Shown here one piece after another: positions 1 through 6,745 of a DNA stretch of 7,885 nucleotides. Under the pieces are notes generated by a model, which ran no database searches, was not told the origin of the DNA, and saw only the letters and a program-made list of their open reading frames with translations. The stretch is from Thermoplasmata archaeon. Its GTDB lineage: Archaea > Thermoplasmatota > Thermoplasmata > Thermoplasmatales > Thermoplasmataceae. The stretch covers positions 1 through 7,885 of the forward strand of contig JAKAAU010000065.1 in NCBI GenBank assembly GCA_021802165.1, read 5' to 3'. The position numbers and the translations under genes are program-made. Within the stretch, counting starts at the first letter, position 1; each line of letters opens with the position of its first letter.

Positions 1-75
1 AGCAGAGGAATCAAGAAGGGGATGGAATACCTGAACATCTACATAAATTTCAGGGAAAGAATGAAAGAAAATTAA
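1..75 (+). CDS. C-terminal end of an unidentified protein (5' partial)
   Basis: The first frame is open from the left edge to a TAA at 73-75 and encodes 24 residues ending REMKEN-like (actual end ...NFRERMKEN). The piece is charged and looks helical, but it is too short to assign to a family. The stop overlaps the stop of the minus-strand tldE gene, which ends at base 72, so the two genes would be convergent with overlapping ends. That is a typical compact arrangement and the main argument that this frame is real. One of the other plus frames is also open here, to a later stop near base 90, so the call is tentative. Confidence 0.4.
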   Translation, partial: SRGIKKGMEYLNIYINFRERMKEN

Positions 76-1361
76 AATCCCTTTGATATATTTACGTTTT
101 CCACCAGTGCATATGGCATAATAGATGAATGGATTTCATCCCACCACTTTACATATTTTTCTTCCCGGGACAGTTCTTTTACGTTCATCAGTATATTCAG
201 GATTGAATCACTTATCCTTAACCCCTGAAGTGTTCCGGATACCTCCCCGTTTTCTATGAGGAATACTCCATCCCTGGGCACAGTTGAGAATATGCCATTG
301 CTCTCATCCTGGAATCTTGTATACCAGGAATTGTTAATAAAAATTCCCCTCTTCATTCCAGCTATCATATCATCCTGATTTCCCCCTCCACCTGCCATGT
401 GTATCTGCCAGGGCATGGGGTGCATGATTCCGGCATTCCCTGTGCTCTTATTTCCGGATTGCCTTCCTGTTGAGTATGAATGAAGGTATCCCTTCAGGAT
501 TCCATTTTCTATTAGATTTACACGGGACGTTGCTGTCCCTTCCTGGTCAACCGGTGTAAAGCCCGCACCCTTTTTATCCAGCGGATCATCGAAAATGGTA
601 ACATATTTTGATGCCACCATTCTTCCTGACCTATCCAGAAATGGGCTCAATCCGGCATTTATGCTGTAATATGACAGGAATTCCATGTTGTATGAGATCA
701 CTGCCCCCATTGTGTATGGAGAAAATACAACATCGTATTTTCCCTCATCTATGGACGCCTTCTTATGGGTAAGTGCTGCGGTTCTCGCAGCGGACATCCC
801 TGCACCGTATGGATCTGCTGATCCCATGGAATCCATTCCATAATGCAGGGCCTCCTGCCCGCTGTTGCCTCCCTTAAATGCCCTCACCACCAGTTCAAGT
901 GACGATTCAGAGTATTCCTGGTCATTCCACGGGGTTATTACCCGGTTCCTCAAATTATGGAGATATGCCAGTCCGGCTGCCCTGTCAGCCCCACCGTCCA
1001 GGGCACCACGAATCATTTCTCCTGCCATCGCATGTATGTCCTCATTTCCGTAATCCTGAATATTATGATAGTCGAATTTTACCGGGTTTATACCATAAAA
1101 ATCTGGATTTTCAGGAGCATTCTCCAGCATCTTTGACAGTTCTATGAGCTTATCCTCCCATGATTCAAGACTGTCAAAGGAGGTTTCCACCACTTTTCTG
1201 CCCCTTGCAGCGAAGACTGAATATGATGGGTTTGACCATTCACTGTCCAGATCAATGGTGTTTTCTGAAAACCGGACCTCTTCGGTGGTGCCATCAATTA
1301 TATTTATGGCAAACTCATCGCATATTTTACCCAGATTATTCACAAATTTATCAACTTCCAA
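72..1361 (-). CDS. tldE: TldE/PmbA-family protein, metal-free partner of TldD
   Basis: This 429-residue protein belongs to the TldD/PmbA (modulator of DNA gyrase) family. In the characterised bacterial complex TldD carries the zinc protease site and TldE (PmbA) is the non-metal partner; together they form a cytosolic chamber that trims unfolded peptides. The C-terminal half has the family hallmarks: a central stretch at about 208-260 ending in VTIFDDP, an ENGxLKGYLHS segment near 285-295, the glycine-rich MAGGGG at 322-327, and ENGEVSGT near 370-377. The region matching the TldD metal motif (about 218-230) has no HExxxH, as expected for TldE. The start is TTG, chosen because GTGAT lies 3 bases upstream and the preceding tldD gene ends only 4 bases before it; the first ATG lies well inside the conserved N-terminal domain. 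It is the last gene of the operon. The length is usual for the family. Its substrate is unknown. Confidence 0.9.
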   Translation of the reverse strand: MEVDKFVNNLGKICDEFAINIIDGTTEEVRFSENTIDLDSEWSNPSYSVFAARGRKVVETSFDSLESWEDKLIELSKMLENAPENPDFYGINPVKFDYHNIQDYGNEDIHAMAGEMIRGALDGGADRAAGLAYLHNLRNRVITPWNDQEYSESSLELVVRAFKGGNSGQEALHYGMDSMGSADPYGAGMSAARTAALTHKKASIDEGKYDVVFSPYTMGAVISYNMEFLSYYSINAGLSPFLDRSGRMVASKYVTIFDDPLDKKGAGFTPVDQEGTATSRVNLIENGILKGYLHSYSTGRQSGNKSTGNAGIMHPMPWQIHMAGGGGNQDDMIAGMKRGIFINNSWYTRFQDESNGIFSTVPRDGVFLIENGEVSGTLQGLRISDSILNILMNVKELSREEKYVKWWDEIHSSIMPYALVENVNISKGF

Positions 1362-1364
1362 GGT

Positions 1365-1370
1365 ATCACT
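1365..1370 (-). promoter_or_regulatory. Ribosome binding site of tldE, overlapping the tldD stop
   Basis: The minus strand reads AGTGAT, then ACC, then the TTG start of tldE. Five bases (GTGAT) match the archaeal anti-Shine-Dalgarno partner, and the TGA within it (1366-1368) is the tldD stop. The layout copies the junction before the CBS gene and decides the unusual TTG start. Confidence 0.65.
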
Positions 1371-2745
1371 TCATATACATATTTCTGAGCCTGAGATGTG
1401 GCCCTCCCATCCATACAGGCACTCCCTGCTCGGGGTCGCCCTTGCCGCATATTCCAGCATGGAAAACCAGGTCGTTCCCGGTACCGTCCACTGATGAATA
1501 AAAGTTTACGGTATTTGTTTCCAATACTGGCCTGCGCAACATGGATGTGATTTTTCCATTTTCTATCAGGTACGCCTCCTTTCCTACATATTTCTCATAA
1601 AACCTTGTATCGTCTATATTCCATTCAGTGAAGTTTTTCATGTAAATACCTTGCCTTATATCCTCAATGAGTTCCTCAGGTGAAGTTTTTCCCGGTTCTA
1701 TGTAGGTTGTGCTCATGCGGGCCAGTGGCTCCATATCCCATTCCGATGATCTGCCTCCACCGTTGGCAGGCAGTCCAGAAATTGCCGCACTTTCCCTGTT
1801 CAGTATATAACTGTCTGTATATCCATTTCTGTAGAGATAGCGTTTGCCTGATTTTATCCCCTCATCATCGTATTCATAGTACCCAAAACTGCCCTTGATG
1901 GATGGATCATCTATGAGATTTACATATTCAGAACCTATCCTCTGTTTCCCATCCGCTGCATTAATAAATGAACCGCCTGCCTGGGCAGCTTCCCTCCCTA
2001 TAATTCGGTCATACTCCATGGGATGCCCCCCAGATTCATGTGCAACTATTCCGGATATGGAGGGGCCCACAACCAGATCATACCTCCCCGGCGATAGCCT
2101 GCCTGCATGTAATGATTCTTTCAACTTTTTAATGTCATTACCTACCAGATCCGGAAAATTAAGTGAGTCCAGGTATTCATAACCGGATGTTGAACCGTAC
2201 TCCTCCGATGATTCCTCAAAGGAACCTGAATCCCTGACACCTGCCATGTAAACGAAATATATTCTGGAATATTCACCTTCAATCAGGGTTCCAGAGGTAT
2301 TTCCATATGATTCCCTGACAGTATCATCTGAAAGATTTGTGAACCTTATGCTTGCACCGTTTTCACCCATGATGCTGTCCATATCCTTTATAAATTCTAT
2401 TTTCCGGCTATCAGGCATGTCTGCAACTTTTTTTCTTCCCAGTTCTTTCCATGATTTTTTTATTCCGCCTGACATATCGATTTTATGCTTTCCAGTTTTC
2501 ATAGATTTTTCAACAAGCCTTGAAAGTTTTGGCCTTATGGAAGATAAGTCCTTATCATTGAAAAATGCCATGGAAATAGAATTATTGACACACCGGACAG
2601 CATATCCTGAACTGTTCGATATGTCCTGGCCATCAAACTGGCCGTTTCTATAGGAGTAGGATTTCCCGGTGCTATCCATGTGCCTGACATCGGAAAATTC
2701 TGCCCTGCCGGATAGATATTCAAGTATATCCCCGGTATAATCCAT
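1366..2745 (-). CDS. tldD: TldD zinc metalloprotease
   Basis: This 459-residue protein is the catalytic TldD subunit of the TldD/TldE protease. The zinc motif HExxxH is visible as HESGGHPMEYD, with H236, E237 and H241. A cysteine in GICGKG (C433) sits where the family has its third zinc ligand, in the conserved C-terminal C-G-K segment followed by VPVWMGGPHLRL. Other family marks are YVNLIDDP (274-281), YLYRNGYT (303-310), and YLIENGKIT (392-400). The N-terminal half (about 1-200) is the weakly conserved TldD N domain. It has no signal peptide or membrane segment, so it is cytosolic. Known family members degrade unfolded peptides and process some modified peptides in bacteria; the archaeal substrate is not evident from the sequence. 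The ATG start is 2 bases after the CBS gene and is preceded only by a weak purine tract (GGGAAAG). tldE follows 4 bases downstream, as expected for an obligate partner. Confidence 0.94.
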   Translation of the reverse strand: MDYTGDILEYLSGRAEFSDVRHMDSTGKSYSYRNGQFDGQDISNSSGYAVRCVNNSISMAFFNDKDLSSIRPKLSRLVEKSMKTGKHKIDMSGGIKKSWKELGRKKVADMPDSRKIEFIKDMDSIMGENGASIRFTNLSDDTVRESYGNTSGTLIEGEYSRIYFVYMAGVRDSGSFEESSEEYGSTSGYEYLDSLNFPDLVGNDIKKLKESLHAGRLSPGRYDLVVGPSISGIVAHESGGHPMEYDRIIGREAAQAGGSFINAADGKQRIGSEYVNLIDDPSIKGSFGYYEYDDEGIKSGKRYLYRNGYTDSYILNRESAAISGLPANGGGRSSEWDMEPLARMSTTYIEPGKTSPEELIEDIRQGIYMKNFTEWNIDDTRFYEKYVGKEAYLIENGKITSMLRRPVLETNTVNFYSSVDGTGNDLVFHAGICGKGDPEQGVPVWMGGPHLRLRNMYMK

Positions 2746-2747
2746 TT

Positions 2748-3827
2748 TTACTTTCCCTTTATCCTGCTTTCATAGTTGTCCAGTATTGCCCTTATGCATT
2801 TGCCGTAGTTATACCCGGACCCGTCATCCTCCATATGAAGTTTTGGGGTTATGAGTTTTGTCCTCACAGAGTATTTGCCCTTTCCCTCTGTTTTGTATTT
2901 CCTGACATTGAAAAGCAGTTTGCCGTTGTTTCCCACAATTCTTGAGATGTTTGTTATGAATTTGTCTGCCATGAAGTATGTTATATCATATAGATCCCTG
3001 TCCTGCTCATTTAAACCTGAAATTTCAATGTAGAAACCCTCCTCATTGCCCGTTTCTATGGAATTAAGTATATCTGTAATCCCCACAACTCCTGTGAGCC
3101 TGGAATCATTGTCAACTATAGGTATAACGTGAATATGGTTCTTGACCATTAATGAGGCAGTATCTGTTATGATCGAATCCTCACTGCTGCTAATCGGGTT
3201 GTCCATAAGGGATGATGCAACTATTTCAACTTTGGACTTCCCTGATGTGTACTCACCGTAGCTTATTTTCTGCTTATCCATTATCACATTGTTGATTATT
3301 TCCTTGAGTTTTAGAATTCCGGCCAGTTTCCCCTTAGATGTTACCGGTATTTCATACTCATCAAGAGTGCGGATTTTCTGTGCGGATTCCTCTATTTCAT
3401 CGTTAACATCCACTGATATGACATCCGACGTCATTATCTCGAAGTTTTTTATTCTGTCTGCCCTGGGATCTATTTCAGAGAGGTGCCTGATTACATCCAT
3501 CCTGGTTACAAGCCCGGTAAGCTTTTCTTTCTGGAATACAGGAAGGGCATTTAATCCGCTTTCTTTTAAAAGTTTTACAGCGTCCATTACATCCGTTTTT
3601 TCATCAAGCCTCGGTGCGTTGATGGAGAAATTGTATACCCGGGAATTTGTCCTAACACTTCCACGCCTGAGTATATTTTTATATGTAAGCATGCTCACGT
3701 ATTTCCCATTGGACATTACGGGAAGCTGCTGTATATCGTTATCCTTCATCTTTGAAATCGCCTCGGATATCTTGGCATCGCTATCTATAACAATAGGGTC
3801 TTTCTTCATGATTTCTCCAACATTCAT
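2748..3827 (-). CDS. Four-CBS-domain protein with C-terminal hibernation-factor-like domain
   Basis: This 359-residue cytosolic protein contains four CBS motifs, at about 1-55, 62-118, 129-184 and 203-258. Each shows the typical pattern: an I/V-M-T/K-x-D/N-P opening (GEIMKKDPIVI, FEIMTSDVISV, SSLMDNPISS), a L-P-V or I-P-I/V core, and a G-x-x-T-x-x-D-I ending (LTGLVTRMDVI, LTGVVGITDIL). Tandem CBS pairs usually bind adenosyl compounds such as AMP, ATP or SAM. Residues 263-359 form a separate domain, predicted by eye as beta-helix-beta-beta-helix, with ISGL near the start and a final helix with YGKCIRAILDNYE. This resembles the RaiA/HPF ribosome hibernation fold. I infer an energy-sensing regulator that may bind the small ribosomal subunit. 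GGTGAT lies 3 bases before the ATG and contains the stop of the upstream PLP-enzyme gene, supporting this start and translational coupling. Confidence 0.85.
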   Translation of the reverse strand: MNVGEIMKKDPIVIDSDAKISEAISKMKDNDIQQLPVMSNGKYVSMLTYKNILRRGSVRTNSRVYNFSINAPRLDEKTDVMDAVKLLKESGLNALPVFQKEKLTGLVTRMDVIRHLSEIDPRADRIKNFEIMTSDVISVDVNDEIEESAQKIRTLDEYEIPVTSKGKLAGILKLKEIINNVIMDKQKISYGEYTSGKSKVEIVASSLMDNPISSSEDSIITDTASLMVKNHIHVIPIVDNDSRLTGVVGITDILNSIETGNEEGFYIEISGLNEQDRDLYDITYFMADKFITNISRIVGNNGKLLFNVRKYKTEGKGKYSVRTKLITPKLHMEDDGSGYNYGKCIRAILDNYESRIKGK

Positions 3828-3830
3828 TGT

Positions 3831-3836
3831 ATCACC
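3831..3836 (-). promoter_or_regulatory. Ribosome binding site of the CBS gene, overlapping a stop codon
   Basis: The minus strand reads GGTGAT, then ACA, then ATG. GGTGAT is complementary to the archaeal 16S 3' end (core of AGGAGGTGATCC). The TGA within it (3832-3834) is the stop of the upstream SHMT-like gene, so ribosomes finishing that gene sit on the next gene's binding site. Confidence 0.75.
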
Positions 3837-5004
3837 AGAATCTAAGCTTTTTTTCTGCTATCAATGTGTTAATCTCTTCTGTCTTATTTAATTTATTGGA
3901 TATGCCTGAAAGGACATCTGCAACTACATCCATGCTGTTTATGCCCCAGCGTGTAATTTCCTGGGTTCCAATCCTTCCAAACCGGTCTATAATTACCCTG
4001 TTTTTTTCCAGTTCCACAGAAAATGAATGATAATCAAATCCTTTTTTCCTCAGGAATTGTTCATCCAGGAGCAGCTGGTGTGTTTTGCTTTCCTCTGACC
4101 CTGGCAGCAAATTGAACCCGGCGTCCCTTAAATATATTGAAAGATTCCTTGTATTCTCCACAACACCCCTTGCATACTGCTCCCCGTATTTTATCATTTC
4201 CTCCACGGCTATGGAAAGTGATGCAACCCGGGATAGGTTAACATTGTCCATTGTATTGAATATGGTATTTTCATGTATTCTTTCAGCAAGATCGCTTTGA
4301 TTTGTAAGTATTATCCCGCCCTGCGGCCCGAAAAATGTTTTGTGGGTAGAACCGTATACTATATCAGAATATTTCAATGCATCTGGCTGGAAGGCCTTTC
4401 CGGCAAGGAGCCCCATTACATGTGATGCGTCATATAAAACAGTAATTCCTGTTTTCTCCTTAATCTCCTGTATCAGTTTCATATCATATGGTTTTATGAA
4501 CATGGACTGTCCCAGTATCAGAGTCCCGGTACCGGTTTCCCTTATTTTTGATTCCAGTGCATCGTAATCAATATCAAAATTACTGTATGGCACATCGTTG
4601 AATCTGTATCCGAGCACTCGGTCAAGATGGTTACTGGAATATCCAGGATATCCACCATCTTCCTCCGATATTGCCATGACGTTTCTGTTATCCCCCAGCA
4701 CGGAAAGCAGTGATATCTCTGCTGCAACATGGCCACTGAGCGGTCTTGACTCAGAATATTTGCTTCCAAAAAGTTTTTTAGTATTCTTTTCCAGCAGTTC
4801 TAGAATGCTATCATAGTATCCGGTGCCACCATATGCGTTGTATTCCCCTATATTTAAAGAATATCTGGAGGCCATGTCAGATGAAAGCGCTGTCCTGGCA
4901 TTTGGGCTGAGAACATTTTCAGATGCCTGAAGATTCAGCGTGTTATTTCTGTAATCATTATATTTCTCAATGAGATCAGATGTTTGCATTGATGTATATT
5001 CCAT
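3832..5004 (-). CDS. glyA: Serine hydroxymethyltransferase-like PLP enzyme
   Basis: This 390-residue fold-type I PLP enzyme belongs to the SHMT family, which interconverts serine and glycine with a pterin one-carbon carrier. Conserved parts: NLQASENVLSP (24-34, the family L-I-A-S-E-N segment), SGHVAA (90-95, phosphate and PLP region), DASH (192-195, PLP ring nitrogen Asp and nearby His), STHKT with the PLP lysine K222, GPQGG (226-230), and GRIGTQEITRWG (343-354) with substrate-carboxylate R352. Two departures stand out. The family RYAEGYPGKRYYGG is RYSLNIGEYNAYGG here, so the catalytic Glu aligns with L50, while both flanking tyrosines (Y48, Y58) remain. The family GGHLTHG is GGYPGYS, so the PLP-stacking His aligns with Y119. 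It may therefore use another carrier or act as an aldolase or transaldolase. It is somewhat shorter than the usual 410-430. It is the first gene of the operon. The ATG at 5004 is the longest start; M6 is an alternative. Confidence 0.8.
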   Translation of the reverse strand: MEYTSMQTSDLIEKYNDYRNNTLNLQASENVLSPNARTALSSDMASRYSLNIGEYNAYGGTGYYDSILELLEKNTKKLFGSKYSESRPLSGHVAAEISLLSVLGDNRNVMAISEEDGGYPGYSSNHLDRVLGYRFNDVPYSNFDIDYDALESKIRETGTGTLILGQSMFIKPYDMKLIQEIKEKTGITVLYDASHVMGLLAGKAFQPDALKYSDIVYGSTHKTFFGPQGGIILTNQSDLAERIHENTIFNTMDNVNLSRVASLSIAVEEMIKYGEQYARGVVENTRNLSIYLRDAGFNLLPGSEESKTHQLLLDEQFLRKKGFDYHSFSVELEKNRVIIDRFGRIGTQEITRWGINSMDVVADVLSGISNKLNKTEEINTLIAEKKLRFW

Positions 5005-5244
5005 TTCATTATTATAATTTTTTTTGTAGGAATGGTGTTAATAAAAAGTATTCTTTAATGTTTCTATCTCTCTGAATATCAAGCATATATGAATATTTAA
5101 GAACACGATAAATGATGTGGTGTAAACTTTGATTTTATATCCATACATTTTGAGGTTTAGAAGACAAACATAATTTAATATTTTTAGTATTGGTAGTGGA
5201 CTATAAAGCAAATATTAATTAAACTGTATTTCCATAGCAGACAT
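5005..5244. promoter_or_regulatory. Divergent intergenic region between the operon and the PLD-like gene
   Basis: This 240-base AT-rich region holds the promoters for both directions. I find no convincing open frame, tRNA or strong hairpin in it. For the minus-strand operon the best TATA-like stretch is CTTTTTATTAAC on the minus strand (5037-5048), which would give a start site about 12 bases before the ATG at 5004. For the plus-strand gene there are two candidates, listed separately. A GAATAT pair at 5074 and 5091 around the palindrome CATATATG (5084-5091) could be an operator, but short AT repeats are expected by chance here. Confidence 0.5.
5215..5223 (+). promoter_or_regulatory. Candidate TATA box for the PLD-like gene
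   Basis: TTAATTAAA is centred about 26 bases before the ATG at 5245, the spacing of a leaderless archaeal transcript. No Shine-Dalgarno sequence precedes the start, which fits. An alternative TATAAA at 5202-5207 would give a short leader of about 14 bases. The choice cannot be made by eye. Confidence 0.4.
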
Positions 5245-6201
5245 ATGGCATACAGAATATACGTGGAGCCCAGGGATGGAATAAAACCATTAATCAGGGT
5301 AATTAACAGATCAAGGCATTTTGTTTACATAAATTCGTATTTGCTTGATGACCCCAGAATACTGGAAGCAGTGAAAGGCGCAGTAAAGAGAAAGGTTGAC
5401 GTGAGGTTAATGGTGGATGGCCGGCCATACGGGATTAATGGAGATGATGGGACCCATGCAGAGATAAATGATCTGAAACAAACAGGTGCAAAGGTAAAAA
5501 TTGCCCCTGAGAGATTTGAAAAGCCCAATGTTTTCGATCACGCCAAGTACATGGTGACAGAAAAATTTGCCGAGGTCGGTACCCCAAATTTTACTGAGGC
5601 GGGATTTTCAAAGAACAGGGAGTATTTTACGATTACCAGGAACCGGAATATAATAAAGTCGCTTAAACAGATATTTTTATCCGATTTTGATGGAAAAAGT
5701 GCCGGTGAGATGCCCAGAAAGTATCTCATAGTTTCTCCAGGATCGGAACCTGCATTAAAGGAATTTATTTTGAAGGAAAGAAAGATAGTTGTGGAAACGG
5801 AGGAAATGGGAGATGACAAGGAAACACTTCAGGCGTTAATGGACAAGGGTAAAAGGGCAAAAATCATAGTTCCTGATACAGTATCCTCAACTGATGCGGC
5901 AAACCTTAAATTATTGAAAAAACATGGCGTCAAGATAAAATATATGCCAGCAGAAAAACTGTATATGCATGCAAAAATGATAGCGGGTAGCAGGGCCTTT
6001 ATCGGCTCTGAAAACTTTACAAAGTCGAGCCTTAACAGAAACCGGGAAACAGGAATAATAATAAAGGGATACATTCCGGTTTCAAGGCTGAAAAACACAT
6101 TTTCATCTGACTGGAGAAGGGCATCAAAAAGTATTAAGAGAGCAAAATTGTATACATCAAAAAATAGGAGAAGGAAAAGCACTAAAAATTCCGTTAGATA
6201 G
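5245..6201 (+). CDS. Phospholipase D-like protein with two HKD-type motifs
   Basis: This 318-residue protein has the two-lobed layout of the phospholipase D/nuclease superfamily, each lobe giving one His-Lys pair to a shared active site. Lobe 1 (about 1-155) has HAKYMVTE (H99, K101), GTPN ending at N115, and the later NRE (124-126). Lobe 2 (about 156-295) has MHAKMIAG (H242, K244), GSEN (N257) and NRNRETGI. Both lobes lack the usual Asp of HxKx4D: lobe 1 has Glu (E106), and lobe 2 has a compressed loop. The core His, Lys and Asn are intact, so activity is plausible. There is no signal peptide or membrane segment, and the tail from about 292 is strongly basic (KNRRRKSTKN), which would suit nucleic acid or acidic lipid binding. 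Nuclease, phosphodiesterase and phospholipid-synthase roles all remain possible. It stands alone on the plus strand, with its stop 2 bases from the convergent neighbour. Confidence 0.82.
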   Translation: MAYRIYVEPRDGIKPLIRVINRSRHFVYINSYLLDDPRILEAVKGAVKRKVDVRLMVDGRPYGINGDDGTHAEINDLKQTGAKVKIAPERFEKPNVFDHAKYMVTEKFAEVGTPNFTEAGFSKNREYFTITRNRNIIKSLKQIFLSDFDGKSAGEMPRKYLIVSPGSEPALKEFILKERKIVVETEEMGDDKETLQALMDKGKRAKIIVPDTVSSTDAANLKLLKKHGVKIKYMPAEKLYMHAKMIAGSRAFIGSENFTKSSLNRNRETGIIIKGYIPVSRLKNTFSSDWRRASKSIKRAKLYTSKNRRRKSTKNSVR

Positions 6202-6203
6202 GT

Positions 6204-6599
6204 TCAATCTATCATGACCATATCCTGGTAATATACTGTATATGTTTGATCGTCGCTTTCTATTATAATCCTGTTTGAAAATGCCTTTTCTATATCTCCT
6301 GAAATAACTCCATCATTTTTTGTGCTGACAACTACATGTCCCTCCACAGGGATTTCCCTTATTTCTTCTATCTCGGCCTTTCCTATAATGACTGGAGTGT
6401 ACATAACATTGTTTCCTGAATAAAATTTCAACGGTAGGTCCATGATTATTGATTCCGCATCAACAGACCTGACAATGCCAGAATAGGTCATTGATCCAGT
6501 TTTTACAAGGTATATACTATTTAACATGCCATTTTTAAATGCGTCGAGGAAATCCGCATAATCAAAAAATTTAGAAGCATTCATGAAAATAGAATGCAT
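6204..6599 (-). CDS. Hypothetical protein, probable tandem small beta-barrel (Sm/SH3-like) repeats
   Basis: I do not recognise a named family for this 131-residue protein. After an N-terminal helical stretch (about 7-24) it seems to hold two similar beta-rich units. Unit 1 (about 28-81) runs SIYLVKTGSMTYSGIVRSVD then ESIIMDLPLKF and ends KAEIEEIREI. Unit 2 (about 87-131) runs HVVVSTKNDGVISGDIEKAF then NRIIIESDDQTYTVYYQDM and ends at VMID. The shared order (strand, short turn with Gly, S-G-x-I/V, then a strand of I-I-x-x, then a closing hydrophobic strand) is that of Sm-like or related SH3 barrels, which often bind RNA. There are no membrane segments or signal peptide. The start is uncertain: ATG at 6599 has an AT-rich box TTCATTAAAA at 6621-6630, and M6 (ATG at 6584) has TTAATAATTT at a similar distance. 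The gene is monocistronic and convergent with the PLD-like gene. Confidence 0.7.
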   Translation of the reverse strand: MHSIFMNASKFFDYADFLDAFKNGMLNSIYLVKTGSMTYSGIVRSVDAESIIMDLPLKFYSGNNVMYTPVIIGKAEIEEIREIPVEGHVVVSTKNDGVISGDIEKAFSNRIIIESDDQTYTVYYQDMVMID

Positions 6600-6745
6600 T
6601 AAATTATTAATCTGTATTTGTTTTAATGAATATGTTCAAATTATCCTTAATATACTGTTCATACAATCAGAATTAACAATCAATGACACATAAATTAAGG
6701 TTAAAATAAAATTTCTAGGCCCTTCACACTATAAAAATTATAAAT
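6600..6745. promoter_or_regulatory. Intergenic region upstream of the tandem-barrel gene
   Basis: These 146 bases lie after the DsrE-like gene and before the tandem-barrel gene on the minus strand. The first part on that strand has T-rich stretches (ATTTTTATAG and ATTTTATTTT, around 6700-6740) that could act as archaeal oligo-T termination signals. The second part has TATA-like AT runs for the next gene (6604-6630). No hairpin terminator, RNA gene or coding frame is convincing. Confidence 0.35.

Noticed and set aside
865..1501. Several overlapping plus-strand open frames opposite tldE and the end of tldD
   Set aside because: They lie antisense to strongly conserved TldE/TldD sequence, overlap one another in different frames and show no recognisable motif.
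3289..3891. A 200-residue open frame on the plus strand opposite the CBS gene
   Set aside because: It is antisense to a clearly coding, four-motif CBS protein, its translation is low-complexity Ser/Phe/Ile-rich as expected of a shadow frame, and no promoter or ribosome binding site supports it.
5074..5096. GAATAT direct repeat around the palindrome CATATATG, as a possible operator
   Set aside because: Six- to eight-base AT-rich repeats are expected by chance in a 240-base AT-rich spacer; not strong enough to report as a site without comparative data.
5538..6182. Minus-strand open frames opposite the PLD-like gene
   Set aside because: They mirror the HKD-motif coding frame; their translations are Phe/Ser/Ile-rich shadows without starts supported by promoters.
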